From: JARYGU01 sp033795365
GTDB taxonomy: Bacteria; Pseudomonadota; Alphaproteobacteria; Rhizobiales; Rhizobiaceae
DNA length: 64,000 bases
Assembly (NCBI GenBank): GCA_033795365.1
Contig: JARYGU010000001.1
Location: 558,001 to 622,000, forward strand
Direction: 5' to 3'
Position numbers and translations under genes: made by a program. Of this stretch, positions 18,315 through 26,296 are shown piece by piece. Each line of letters begins with the position of its first letter. Within the stretch, counting starts at the first letter, position 1. The notes under the pieces are model-generated. The model did not search any database, had not been told where the DNA came from, and saw nothing but the letters and a program-made list of their open reading frames with translations.

Positions 18315-18425
18315 GGTAACATCATCCTGTGGTCAGAAACTGCCGTCTTGAAAAACTCCGGGGTGCGATCCAATTCGTTCGCTATACTGCGCAGGCTGGC
18401 ATGATGTCGTCCGAGAGAGGCCCAG

Positions 18426-18629
18426 ATGACGCGCGATTCCGATTGGCAGAGACACGAGGCCGAGGCCCGCATTCAGGAGGTTCTGGACGCGGCTAAACTA
18501 CGCGGCACTCAGAGAGTGATCGACACCGACGGCAGATTTGACGTGACGTTCGTACCTGGAAAAAAGACACTGGAAGAGTTGTTCTCCCGTCCTGGTCCTC
18601 TCCCCGACGATGACGATCCCAGTCTCTGA
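18426..18629 (+). CDS. Small Phd-like candidate antitoxin
   Basis: A 67-residue acidic protein. The segment EARIQEVLDAAKLRGTQRVIDTDGRFDVTFVPGKKTLEELF resembles the Phd/YefM antitoxin fold, which binds operator DNA through its N-terminus and a toxin through its C-terminus. The C-terminal PLPDDDDPSL tail is disordered and acidic. A GAGAGG site precedes the ATG. It is divergent from the PIN-domain gene; the 111-bp gap probably contains both promoters. Confidence 0.5.
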   Translation: MTRDSDWQRHEAEARIQEVLDAAKLRGTQRVIDTDGRFDVTFVPGKKTLEELFSRPGPLPDDDDPSL

Positions 18630-18821
18630 TCGAGTTCCTGCAACTACGGTGACAAACCGTAACCGGCGACGGCGAAACCAACAAGAGAGGGTGTGTCGAT
18701 TTTCGGCGGCTTCGGACTACCGCACTGATTGACATGACTGACTCGTGGGCGCCACCAGTCACGAAATCCGCAAAGGCATCCATTTTGTTGCGGCAAAGAC
18801 GGCGCCGCCGATTTCCCAACT

Positions 18822-18867
18822 GTACGGAATTAGGTGGCAAATGCCACCAGCCTCGAATGTCCCGGCT
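18822..18867 (+). repeat. Left inverted repeat of the cassette
   Basis: Begins GTACGGAATTAGGTGGC and ends TCCCGGCT. It contains GGTGGCA-AA-TGCCACC, a 7-bp-arm palindrome that could be a recombinase binding site. Confidence 0.6.
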
Positions 18868-18982
18868 CTGACAACGGGAGACGACCAACTGAATGTGTTA
18901 TATGTTTGCGGCCACCGCATAGTCTGCGCGGTATATGCAGAATTATGTAGCAACTGCCACCAGACTTCTTGCCGCTGAACAC

Positions 18983-19003
18983 ATAGGATCGCCGCGATCC
19001 TAT
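18983..19003. promoter_or_regulatory. 21-bp perfect palindrome (candidate operator)
   Basis: Ten-base arms ATAGGATCGC and GCGATCCTAT around one central C. It lies 13 bp before the start of a small open frame and overlaps its leader, so it could be an operator or an RNA hairpin limiting translation. Confidence 0.5.
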
Positions 19004-19016
19004 GGAGTAATTTTGA

Positions 19017-19166
19017 ATGACCCTTGTCGTTGATGAACTGAAGAAAAAGCGGGCAGAAACCGACCTTCGGATCAGCGAGATGCGGGCACAGATCAGCGTT
19101 CTGGAGCAGCAGGCTACATTCGGCGAAAGCCGGATGATGTCAACAAGGATATCTCAGCTCTCTTGA
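19017..19166 (+). CDS. Small coiled-coil-like open frame
   Basis: A 49-residue frame (MTLVVDELKKKRAETDLRI...) with heptad-like Leu/Ile spacing over residues 5-35, so a short coiled coil is likely. A GGAG site lies 9 bases before the ATG. It may be a genuine small protein or the stump of a longer gene, because the next 200 bp contain no continuation. I do not recognise it. Confidence 0.3.
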   Translation: MTLVVDELKKKRAETDLRISEMRAQISVLEQQATFGESRMMSTRISQLS

Positions 19167-19314
19167 AAGGCGTCGGCCGCCCGTGGTTTCGTTCTGCGGA
19201 CGCTCAGGGAAGCGGGTCGGCCGATCACGACCGCGGATTTCGCCTAGTCTTCGCCTGCGGCACGGACTGGGCGAAGAGGACGCGAGACGGCGCCTAAATC
19301 CGTGGCCATCTTTC

Positions 19315-19343
19315 TTGACAAATGTGGCCACGCATCCCATTAT
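19315..19343 (+). promoter_or_regulatory. Sigma-70-type promoter of the Phd/PIN/patatin operon
   Basis: A perfect -35 TTGACA, a 17-bp spacer and a -10 CATTAT (4 of 6). It ends 26 bp before the start codon of the first cassette gene. Confidence 0.5.
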
Positions 19344-19369
19344 GCCCTCGAACAGGTGGAGAGGATGAC

Positions 19370-19768
19370 ATGGACGCGAGGATACTCAAGCAGGTGCAGG
19401 TGGCCCGCAACGTCAGCAGACAGGACATCGCTGACGGCCTCGTGGAAACCATTGTCCAGATCGGGGGCGATCCTCTGACGGTCAGGAAGGCCAAGGATGA
19501 GCTGAGCGCAGTGCTCGGGAAAGCCCGAAACGGCGTTCCGCAAGTCATCGGCAATATCAAGAAGGCCGATGATATGGCGGTCGTGATCTCCGTCAGGGAT
19601 CTTGCGGAACTCGTTACCGCAGCGCGGCAGCAGGAGACCTTCGGGGAGGCGCTCGACGCCATCGGCTTCAAGCCGTATTCCGGTGGCCGCATCATCGTCG
19701 GTCAGGGCCGCAAGCGCGAGCGCCTGCAGCGCAGCAGCAACGCGTCCGGCGCGAAGATGACCCTCTGA
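19370..19768 (+). CDS. Phd/YefM-like antitoxin-type protein
   Basis: A 132-residue protein. Residues 34-85 (LTVRKAKDELSAVLGKARNGVPQVI...ADDMAVVISVRDLAELV) follow the Phd/YefM antitoxin pattern, whose N-terminal fold binds DNA and represses its own operon. About 30 extra residues precede this region and a basic tail (QGRKRERLQRSS) follows, so it is longer than most Phd proteins. The start has a GGAGAGG site. The next gene begins 3 bases after the stop, and the third overlaps the second, so all three proteins are made from one transcript. Confidence 0.65.
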   Translation: MDARILKQVQVARNVSRQDIADGLVETIVQIGGDPLTVRKAKDELSAVLGKARNGVPQVIGNIKKADDMAVVISVRDLAELVTAARQQETFGEALDAIGFKPYSGGRIIVGQGRKRERLQRSSNASGAKMTL

Positions 19769-19771
19769 CGC

Positions 19772-20194
19772 ATGTTCTTGCTCTCGACGCAGGCGCTGAT
19801 GGATATCATCTGCGAAAACCCCGACGTGACTGCGTGGATCCGCCCGGTGCCGGCGCAGGACATCCATGCCAGCGTCGTATCGGTCGCCCACGTCCAGGCC
19901 GAGATCCTCTCGACGCCGATCGAGGAGGGCCGGGAGGTTATGGATCTCGCCCTCAGGGCGTTCGTGTCCTTCGCCCGCAGGAACAACGCCCTCGAACTCT
20001 TCGATGAGGGGGCGGGGGCCGTATTCTCACGAATCGCCCAGCTCGACCTCCGGATCGATGAGGACGAGGAACTCGGCGACATGTCCCGCATGGTTGTCGC
20101 CACGGCGATCGACCGCAACCTCGTGCTGATCGAGGGAGCGCAGCCATATCACGGTCATATCGACGGCCTTCGTGTCGAGTATCCATACAGATGA
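19772..20194 (+). CDS. PIN-like protein lacking the catalytic acids
   Basis: A 140-residue protein that aligns along its length with VapC PIN toxins: opening MFLLSTQAL (family LLDTNAL), SVVSVAHVQAEI (family SVVTVAEI), SRMVVATAIDRNL (family DALIAATAL) and the ending GLRVEYP. At the three acidic metal ligands it has Ser5, His40 and Ser105, so it is unlikely to cleave RNA in the usual way. It may act as a sensor or partner of the Phd-like protein. The downstream patatin start codon overlaps its stop (ATGA). Alternatively it is a decayed toxin; the open frame and close coupling argue against simple decay. Confidence 0.6.
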   Translation: MFLLSTQALMDIICENPDVTAWIRPVPAQDIHASVVSVAHVQAEILSTPIEEGREVMDLALRAFVSFARRNNALELFDEGAGAVFSRIAQLDLRIDEDEELGDMSRMVVATAIDRNLVLIEGAQPYHGHIDGLRVEYPYR

Positions 20195-21213
20195 AGGCTG
20201 TAAGGCGATACCGCCGAACAGGTGGAGGCGCCTCACCGGGCGTGGCTCCTTTCCAGATCCTTTCGCTTTCGGGCGGAGGATATCGGGGACTGTTTTCCGC
20301 GATCATCCTTGAGGATCTCGAAAACAAGGCGGGCAAGCCGCTCCGCGAATGCTTCGATCTCGTCGCCGGCACGTCGATCGGCGGCATTCTGGCCTGCGGC
20401 ATCGCGACCGGGGTTCCAGCGGAGCGTATCCGAAAGGAGTTTGAGCGCCTCGGAACCCGCGTGTTCGAGAGGAAGCGCGTTTCAATCATGGGCAGGCATC
20501 TCTTCGAGGTGCCGCGTCTCGGCATCGTGTCCGCACGCTACTCGCGCGCCGGCCTTGATGAGGCTGTCGAAGGTGTTCTCGGCGACAAGGCCGTAATCAG
20601 TCTCGCCAGCCTGCCCAAGCCGCTCATCGTTCCCGCGGTGAGCGCCACGACCTCGGAGGCGTCGTCTTCGAGAGCGGTCGCAACGCCGGACCGAACGGCC
20701 ATGTATCCCTCAAGGATGTCGCATTAGCAACGTCGGCCGCGCCAACCTTCTTCCCGGAACACAACATCTCTGGCAGGAGCCTCGTCGACGGCGGCATCAT
20801 CGCGAACGCCCGACGTTATCTCGATCATCAAGGCCATGACCACTTTCGGCCGCAAGGCGGACGAGATCAGGCTCCTCTCCGTCGGCACGACGGGCGCCGC
20901 TACGGGCGAGGTCTACAAACCCAACCGCTCGTCTGGAATTCTCGGCTGGATGATGGCCAGAAACCTGTTCGGACTGACTGTGACGGCCCAGCAGAACCTT
21001 GCGGTCTCGCTTTCGTCCGACCTCCTCAGCCATCGGGCCGTGCGCATCGACTATGCGGCCGACCACAAGCGCGGCAAGGTCATCGGTCTCGACAAGGCTG
21101 GCTCAACCGCCAGCGACACGCTGCGGGGTCTGGCGGCGCAGGCGCTCGAAAGTGCCTTCAAGGCCAACGGGGGAACCATTAAATCCATGCTGCGGCACTC
21201 GACAGAACATTGA
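20191..21213 (+). pseudogene. Patatin-like phospholipase, frameshifted
   Basis: The first 150 codons encode a patatin domain: oxyanion loop SGGGYRGL, nucleophile elbow GTSIGG and the usual helix after it. A missing G near 20658 shifts frame, so the first frame stops at 20727. The second frame then reads GVVFESGRNAGPNGHVSLKDV...SLVDGGIIANA, including the catalytic Asp in DGG. A second indel near 20810 restores the original frame, which continues to 21213. Whole, it would be about 340 residues, like bacterial patatins that degrade membrane lipids in CBASS and similar defence. No cyclic-nucleotide synthase is nearby. Either the gene is dead or the assembly has errors. Confidence 0.75.
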
Positions 21214-21366
21214 CGGCTTTCGGCTCGCACGGGTTGAACTCGAAGCACCGAACGATGGCTCGCGCATCTTCATCGGCGAAGGTTACCAAGGCGAAGGTCC
21301 GGCAATAGGGTGAGAGCAGGGATGCTCGGTAGTTCCAAGCGGCTGATTGCCTGACATGCGCTCCGA

Positions 21367-21413
21367 AGCCGGGAATTCGGAGCTGGTGGCAGTTGCTACC
21401 TAATTCCGGGTAC
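21367..21413 (-). repeat. Right inverted repeat of the cassette
   Basis: On the minus strand it begins GTACCCGGAATTAGGTAGC and ends TTCCCGGCT, matching the left repeat at 18822-18867 with a few substitutions and small indels. Confidence 0.6.
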
Positions 21414-21473
21414 ATGACGGGAAGAGACACGCCCGTGTCTAAAACGCGTATCATCTCTCAGGGTTTGCGCCAT

Positions 21474-22751
21474 CTATATCCGATCATCTCCAAACCCCGG
21501 ATATACGAAAGCGCCCTCGATCGTCCTGCAATCGGCTTCGGTCACGCCCGCCGACCGCGCGACTTCATACCACGCCGCCCGAACCGTATTGGCCATGTCC
21601 TTTATGATCGCGATGGCCTCGTCCCTGCCGAGCAGGAAGCGGTGGCATTGGGACAGAAAGTTGCTTACGCGGGCGATCCTGCCCTCGTCTCCGCAGATCA
21701 GCGCCAGATCCCGCTGCTCAATGCTGATCGGAGTGGATGGCGTCAGGTCGTAGGCCGGGGACAGCTTCCAATCCCTGTTCCCTGCAATCGCCGCATGATT
21801 TCGCGGATGATCGTCGGTGTTGGAAATCAGCGCGTTGAAGCACATGCGCCTGAAGAGCTCGTGCGCCTGACGGCGGGGCTCCTCGCACACGCGGCGAAGC
21901 TCTTCGGCGAGCAGGACGTAGGACCAGAGATCGCGGGAGCGATGGCTGTCCTCCGCCCGAAGGAGCGTCAATCCGCTCACCATCCTCGCCCGGTGATAGC
22001 CGTCCTCCACTTTTTCACGATCAAACCGTTTGACCAAAAGAACGTCGCGGTCAGCAACCGTCACGATACGGCTGTCCGCCGTCACCAGGCCGCATTCGCG
22101 GCCCAGCAGCAGCATCGCGTGTTCCACGCGGGCCTGGTTCCAGCGATCGTCGTCCCGATTGAATTTGGCGAGCCATAGGCCGCTCTCGTCTTCGACGACC
22201 GCTTTCGGGCGCGCGCCGCCCATGGATGTGCCAAGCAGCAGAATTTCCTCGATCTGTTCCCGCTCGTCTGTCTTGCCGATATCCCCATCCCTCACGACCG
22301 CGTCGGCAATCTCCTGCAATCGCGCAAGGTCGAGCGTCTTGTTGAAGTCACGGCTGGGGGCCGGTGGCTTGACATTCAGACCGAAGCCCAAGGCTCCGGC
22401 GCGATCATCGGGAGAGTTGAGCAGATAATCCAGTTCGCTGAGGGAGGCCCTGCCAACATGTCTTTCGATGAGCCTCCGCCCCCAATGATCCGGTCCGGCG
22501 TCTCGCAGCGAGCCGAATATCCCGCCCATCGCTGCCGTTTCGTAATTGCGAGCGGCGACTCGCAACTCGACGGGATCGATCTCGACGGCATCGGGATTTT
22601 CCCGGTAGTTGCGACCATACACAAAATGTCCAACGTTCGTGCCCTGCCGGTTCTGCGTCAGCGAGAAGCGTCCAGCCGTTACCGCCGTCGTTTGACCGGG
22701 AAGGGTTATATAGACAAAGCACTCCGACGGGCGGACCTTAGAAGTTGTCAT
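21474..22751 (-). CDS. hipA: HipA-family serine/threonine kinase toxin
   Basis: A 425-residue HipA-type kinase. The HipA N-terminal domain covers about residues 10-115. The kinase part has GTSMGGARPKAVVED (nucleotide loop and lysine), the hinge VLLVKRFDRE, the catalytic loop SNTDDHPRNHA with Asp314, and SPAYDLTP with the Mg-binding Asp334. HipA toxins phosphorylate translation factors such as GltX and cause dormancy. The gene overlaps the end of hipB by 14 bp. All key kinase residues are present, so it should be active. Confidence 0.9.
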   Translation of the reverse strand: MTTSKVRPSECFVYITLPGQTTAVTAGRFSLTQNRQGTNVGHFVYGRNYRENPDAVEIDPVELRVAARNYETAAMGGIFGSLRDAGPDHWGRRLIERHVGRASLSELDYLLNSPDDRAGALGFGLNVKPPAPSRDFNKTLDLARLQEIADAVVRDGDIGKTDEREQIEEILLLGTSMGGARPKAVVEDESGLWLAKFNRDDDRWNQARVEHAMLLLGRECGLVTADSRIVTVADRDVLLVKRFDREKVEDGYHRARMVSGLTLLRAEDSHRSRDLWSYVLLAEELRRVCEEPRRQAHELFRRMCFNALISNTDDHPRNHAAIAGNRDWKLSPAYDLTPSTPISIEQRDLALICGDEGRIARVSNFLSQCHRFLLGRDEAIAIIKDMANTVRAAWYEVARSAGVTEADCRTIEGAFVYPGFGDDRI

Positions 22752-23079
22752 CCAGCGTCCTCTCCCGCCTTGCCCGTTTTGGTGCCCGTGCGCTCTCGAG
22801 GGCCTTTCCTTCCTCGTCGGATTCGGGATCGGCTACTTGCGAGAGCTGACCTGCCATGCCGAATACCCAGAGCATGGCGGCATAGACGGCGATGCTCGTG
22901 GACGGCTTCCCTTTTTCAGCATCCGACACGACATGTCTGTCGACACCGATTTTCTCGGCCATCTCCTGCAACGTCAGATTCCTGCGAAGTCGCGCCGTTC
23001 TTAGATTTGCGCCGAGAGTGACCAGCGAACGCTCCACGATATAGGGGGGGGCGAGGCTCAACGCGTTTCTGCGAGTCAT
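22738..23079 (-). CDS. hipB: HipB-family HTH antitoxin/repressor
   Basis: A 113-residue protein with an Xre/Cro helix-turn-helix at about residues 22-75 (LGANLRTARLRRNLTLQEMAEKIGVDRHVVSDAEKGKPSTS). The C-terminal tail (RAPKRARRERTLDDNF) is basic and probably flexible, as in HipB proteins that are degraded to release the toxin. It is the first gene of the hipBA operon and probably represses it through two operator-like repeats upstream. Confidence 0.88.
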   Translation of the reverse strand: MTRRNALSLAPPYIVERSLVTLGANLRTARLRRNLTLQEMAEKIGVDRHVVSDAEKGKPSTSIAVYAAMLWVFGMAGQLSQVADPESDEEGKALESARAPKRARRERTLDDNF

Positions 23080-23109
23080 GGCGTATTATTCTTCCATTGG
23101 GCGGCTTAA

Positions 23110-23127
23110 TGGTGTGTATATCTACCA
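23110..23127. promoter_or_regulatory. hipBA operator-like repeat 1
   Basis: TGGTGTGTATATCTACCA: TGGT/ACCA half-sites 10 bp apart, 30 bp upstream of the hipB start. A second copy with the same spacing lies 77 bp further upstream. HipB binds such paired dyads cooperatively. Confidence 0.6.
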
Positions 23128-23186
23128 TATCACGTAGGCCACAATTGTCAATTTATGTGTTTTAAAATAACCATTATCTGTATTTT

Positions 23187-23204
23187 TGGTGTATTTATCT
23201 ACCA
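23187..23204. promoter_or_regulatory. hipBA operator-like repeat 2
   Basis: TGGTGTATTTATCTACCA, 15 of 18 bases identical to the copy at 23110. The 400-bp region up to the next gene (23205-23479) is otherwise AT-richer than its surroundings, with nothing else recognisable. Confidence 0.6.
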
Positions 23205-23479
23205 AATAATCGCATAATTCATGACCTATGGCGGCGATGCCACCTGTCGGCCTATCCGTCTGCCAGTAGCCTAACGGTTATGGGCCTTTCCGAAGTCAGT
23301 CTATAAGTCGGCCGGACCTGCTGGACGGCCTTAGGGGAATCTTGGTTGACATCGAAAAGGTTGTTCACTAAATGTTCTTATCATGAGCAAGACGTTTACG
23401 CCCATCTTCCGAATACGCTGACGGATTTCCGGGACCGTTCCCGGTGCCGCCCAGATCGCTATTCGTTGGAGAGGCCGTC

Positions 23480-24106
23480 ATGACGACTGGAACCGCTCAT
23501 TCTGCAGGCGATGAAGTCTGCATTTCTCCGCATTATCGTCCCCGTTTTCCTTATTCGACGCTCAAGTGCGTCGGTCGTCCTCTATACCGCTCGCGAGAGG
23601 CACGCGATTATGCCTGCTTGCTGGACCTGGATCCCAAGGTGTCCGCCTGGCGCTGCATGCCGCAGCCGGTCGTCAACGACTCCGGAGCGCGGAATCCCCG
23701 ACACCACTATGTCGATTTCGCTGTCGAGACCGAGAGCGAAGCACTGCTCGTGGATGTCCGGTCCGCAGATGCCGGCATCGTCAGTTGGATTGCCAGGTTA
23801 GCCGAGAGGCAGGGCTACCGATATCAGGTGGTGTACCTCTTCGAGTTCGGGGGAGGGCCTCGGCTCCAGAATGCCAGGGATCTCATCCGCTACGCTGGCT
23901 ATGGTGCACCCCTTGGTGATCGCATCCGAATTCTCGCGGTCTTGGAGGAAATGGGGACGTTGACGCTTGCGGAATGCCTTTCGGTCGTTCGCGAAAGCAA
24001 GCCAATGCCGACAATCGCGACGATGATTCTCATGGGGATTCTCGAAGTCGACCTCGATGAAGCTCTGCTCGGACCGGAAACGGTCGTCAGGCGCGCGGCG
24101 AAGTAG
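23480..24106 (+). CDS. TnsA-like PDDEXK-fold protein (altered active site)
   Basis: A 208-residue protein with the TnsA nuclease layout: Glu40 (YRSREARDYACLLDLDPKVSAWRCMPQP), Asp79 (HHYVDFAVE) and LLVDVR with Asp92 and Arg94 in place of the E/Q-x-K motif. The last 60 residues (IRILAVLEEMGTLTLAECL...) resemble the winged-helix tail of TnsA. The catalytic lysine is Arg, as in the operon TnsA 11 kb away. The start has a GGAG site. The FtsH-like gene begins 8 bp after the stop, so the two are an operon. It is not next to a transposase, so a role in defence or target-DNA sensing is as likely as transposition. Confidence 0.65.
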   Translation: MTTGTAHSAGDEVCISPHYRPRFPYSTLKCVGRPLYRSREARDYACLLDLDPKVSAWRCMPQPVVNDSGARNPRHHYVDFAVETESEALLVDVRSADAGIVSWIARLAERQGYRYQVVYLFEFGGGPRLQNARDLIRYAGYGAPLGDRIRILAVLEEMGTLTLAECLSVVRESKPMPTIATMILMGILEVDLDEALLGPETVVRRAAK

Positions 24107-24114
24107 GGGGCGAC

Positions 24115-25989
24115 ATGCAGAAGAAAACTGTAGAGCGGGAAACCTCGCTCGAAGCGACGACCTATGCCGTGGCCATCAAAAATGCCCTGAGACGGTGCGG
24201 ATTCTACCTGCGGGCACAGCGGATTGACCGAGCCATTGGCCTGATGCTGCCACCAGATGCGAACATGGAAACCTACCGGGAGGCGGCCAAGGCTGTCTTG
24301 CGGCAGTCACATGACCTGATCCACTACACCGTAACGACCGTCGAACTGGGGCGTAAGGGTGAGACATACTCCGAGGATGCCAGAAAAGTCCTGGCCCACA
24401 AGTTGGCTGTCGTCGTGCTGATCGAGAAGGGAGCCAAGCTTCCGCCTGAGGTCGCAATCGCTCTGGACCGCATTCTCGACGTGGGATCCGTCAAGCCGAT
24501 CCATCTGATGTCCGCTACGAAGAATGCATGGCAGATCGATATCGCCGGCGATGTTGCCAAGCAGCTCTGCAAGTATCCTCCGAATCTGCTGTTCCAGGCA
24601 TTGCGGAAAGGGCGGCCGATCGAAATCGTCCTGAAGAGGCTCGAGGACGCATCGAAGGTTCCGCGGGTTGCTGCTTGGGAACCTCGGGTGGAGGACCTCG
24701 AAGGTTACGGGGAGGCCCGCGAATGGGCGTTGAGCTTGGCCGTAGATATTGACGAGTGGAGGGGAGGCAAGCTCGCCTGGCGCGATGTCGACGCCGGACT
24801 GCTTCTCAGCGGGCCGCCGGGGACCGGCAAGACTTTGTTCGCATCTGCGCTTGCTCGTTCCTGCGGTGCGACATTCATCGCCACCTCGAGCGCGCAGTGG
24901 CAATCCAAGGGTCACCTCGGTGACATGCTCGGGGCCATGAGAAAGTCCTTCCGTGATGCGGCTGACAAGGCTCCGACGGTGCTATTCGTCGATGAAATCG
25001 ACGCTATCGGTGATCGACGGGCGTTTTCCGGCGATAACGCATCGTACAACATGCAGGTGGTGAATGCCCTGCTGGAACTACTCGACGGTTCCGATGCCCA
25101 TGAGGGTGTCATTGTCGTTGCGGCTTCGAATTATCCGGATTATCTCGATCCAGCCTTGCGCAGACCGGGGCGTTTGGACCGGCATATTGTGATCGGACTT
25201 CCGGATAGTTCGGCACGCGCCCAGATGTTGGCGATGCATCTCGAACTCAGGGACGGCATTTCGAACGAGGGTCTTCAAGACGCAGCTCGTGCCACAAGTG
25301 GTTACTCGGGAGCCGCTATCGCGCAGGTCGCCAAAGATGCGCGGCGGATCGCACGTCGGCAGGGCAGGGAGGTTGCTATTTCCGATGTGCTGGCTCTCAT
25401 CCCACCAGTCGCGATCATTGACGGCGCTGAGCGCTGGTCGGCATGCGTCCACGAAGCCGGGCATGCTATCGTCGGTCTCGAATTCGCTGTCGCGGAGATC
25501 GAAATGATCGTCGTCGCGAAAGAGGTGGGCCATCGCGACGGTAGCATTGGGCACGTTCAATGGCGGAGGCAGGCGACCCGCCGCCGAAGCCGTCAGTCCT
25601 ATCTCGACGAGATCGCCATGATGCTTGGAGGTATGGCCGCCGAAAAGGTTGTTCTCGGGGATGTGTTCGAGGGCTCCGGTGGCGTGGATGGGTCCGACCT
25701 TCAGCGGGCTTCGGACCTTGCCACGCTCATGCTTGCCAGCCTGGGCCTGGGGGCGCTCCTTTACTGCGATGTTTCGACCTCAAAGGAACTGGATGAGCTT
25801 CGGCGTTCGGATACAATCCTTCGACGGCAGGTCGAGCGGTTGTTGGCGGCCGAGTTGAACCGTGCAGCGATGATCGTCGGGGAGCGAAAAGCTGAAGTCG
25901 AGCGACTTGCGCAGGCACTGGTCGAACGCGAGCTACTACCTGGCCGGGAGGTCACGACATTCATTGCCCCAAGAAGGAGTTCGGACTAG
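24115..25989 (+). CDS. Soluble FtsH-like AAA ATPase/zinc metalloprotease
   Basis: A 624-residue protein. Residues about 1-200 are a helical domain I do not recognise. An AAA module follows with Walker A GPPGTGKT (233-240), Walker B VLFVDEIDAIG (289-299) and the arginine-finger region RRPGRLDRH (349-357). A peptidase M41 domain has HEAGH at 446-450 and a third zinc ligand probably at Asp528 (GSDLQRASD). True FtsH has two N-terminal membrane helices; none is present, so this one is cytosolic. All catalytic residues look intact, so it should unfold and degrade proteins. The substrate is unknown, but the TnsA-like partner is the obvious candidate for regulation. Confidence 0.82.
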   Translation: MQKKTVERETSLEATTYAVAIKNALRRCGFYLRAQRIDRAIGLMLPPDANMETYREAAKAVLRQSHDLIHYTVTTVELGRKGETYSEDARKVLAHKLAVVVLIEKGAKLPPEVAIALDRILDVGSVKPIHLMSATKNAWQIDIAGDVAKQLCKYPPNLLFQALRKGRPIEIVLKRLEDASKVPRVAAWEPRVEDLEGYGEAREWALSLAVDIDEWRGGKLAWRDVDAGLLLSGPPGTGKTLFASALARSCGATFIATSSAQWQSKGHLGDMLGAMRKSFRDAADKAPTVLFVDEIDAIGDRRAFSGDNASYNMQVVNALLELLDGSDAHEGVIVVAASNYPDYLDPALRRPGRLDRHIVIGLPDSSARAQMLAMHLELRDGISNEGLQDAARATSGYSGAAIAQVAKDARRIARRQGREVAISDVLALIPPVAIIDGAERWSACVHEAGHAIVGLEFAVAEIEMIVVAKEVGHRDGSIGHVQWRRQATRRRSRQSYLDEIAMMLGGMAAEKVVLGDVFEGSGGVDGSDLQRASDLATLMLASLGLGALLYCDVSTSKELDELRRSDTILRRQVERLLAAELNRAAMIVGERKAEVERLAQALVERELLPGREVTTFIAPRRSSD

Positions 25990-26172
25990 GTGCGCGGTGA
26001 TTGCACTCGGCCAGCGTGATGGATTCAAAACGGATTATGTTGGATCCTTGGTGAGATCGGGCATAGTTCCGAGTGCATGACAGGATTGCGCCGCCAGGCT
26101 TGCATCGAACGATTCGGACACGAATCCTTTCAACGGAGAAGTACCCAGCAAAGAGTCGCTCTACTGTATCGG

Positions 26173-26296
26173 CGAAGCGCCATGATTCATTGCCGGTCTC
26201 AAGGATTTCACAATGGTGAGTGGGCCTGTCGAGCAGAGCGGCGGTCATCTTGGCGTCGCCGAATACGGCCGTCCACTCGCCGAACGCCAAGTTCGA
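26173..26296 (-). pseudogene. IstB C-terminal fragment (IS21 family)
   Basis: About 41 codons read NLAFGEWTAVFGDAKMTAALLDRPTHHCEILETGNESWRFA, the conserved end of IstB, the ATPase helper of IS21 transposases. The rest of istB and istA are missing. The fragment is joined to an aldehyde dehydrogenase fragment within the shared 11 bases TCGAACTTGGC. Confidence 0.75.

Larger units (their letters stand above)
18822..21413. mobile_element. 2.6 kb inverted-repeat-bounded cassette
   Basis: The ends are inverted copies of a 46/47-bp sequence, about 37 of 41 core bases identical. Between them lie a small open frame and a tightly coupled Phd-like/PIN-like/patatin operon. No transposase or recombinase lies inside, so the cassette would depend on enzymes supplied in trans. 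A third partial copy of the core (GTAGCAACTGCCACCAG) lies inside the left end at 18940-18963. Confidence 0.55.

Noticed and set aside
20191..21213. Assignment of the patatin gene to a CBASS operon
   Set aside because: No CD-NTase or other cyclic-oligonucleotide synthase is encoded nearby; the partners are Phd-like and PIN-like proteins.
21179..21454. 91-codon minus-strand frame over the right cassette repeat
   Set aside because: It runs through the inverted repeat and the patatin 3' end and shows no family resemblance.
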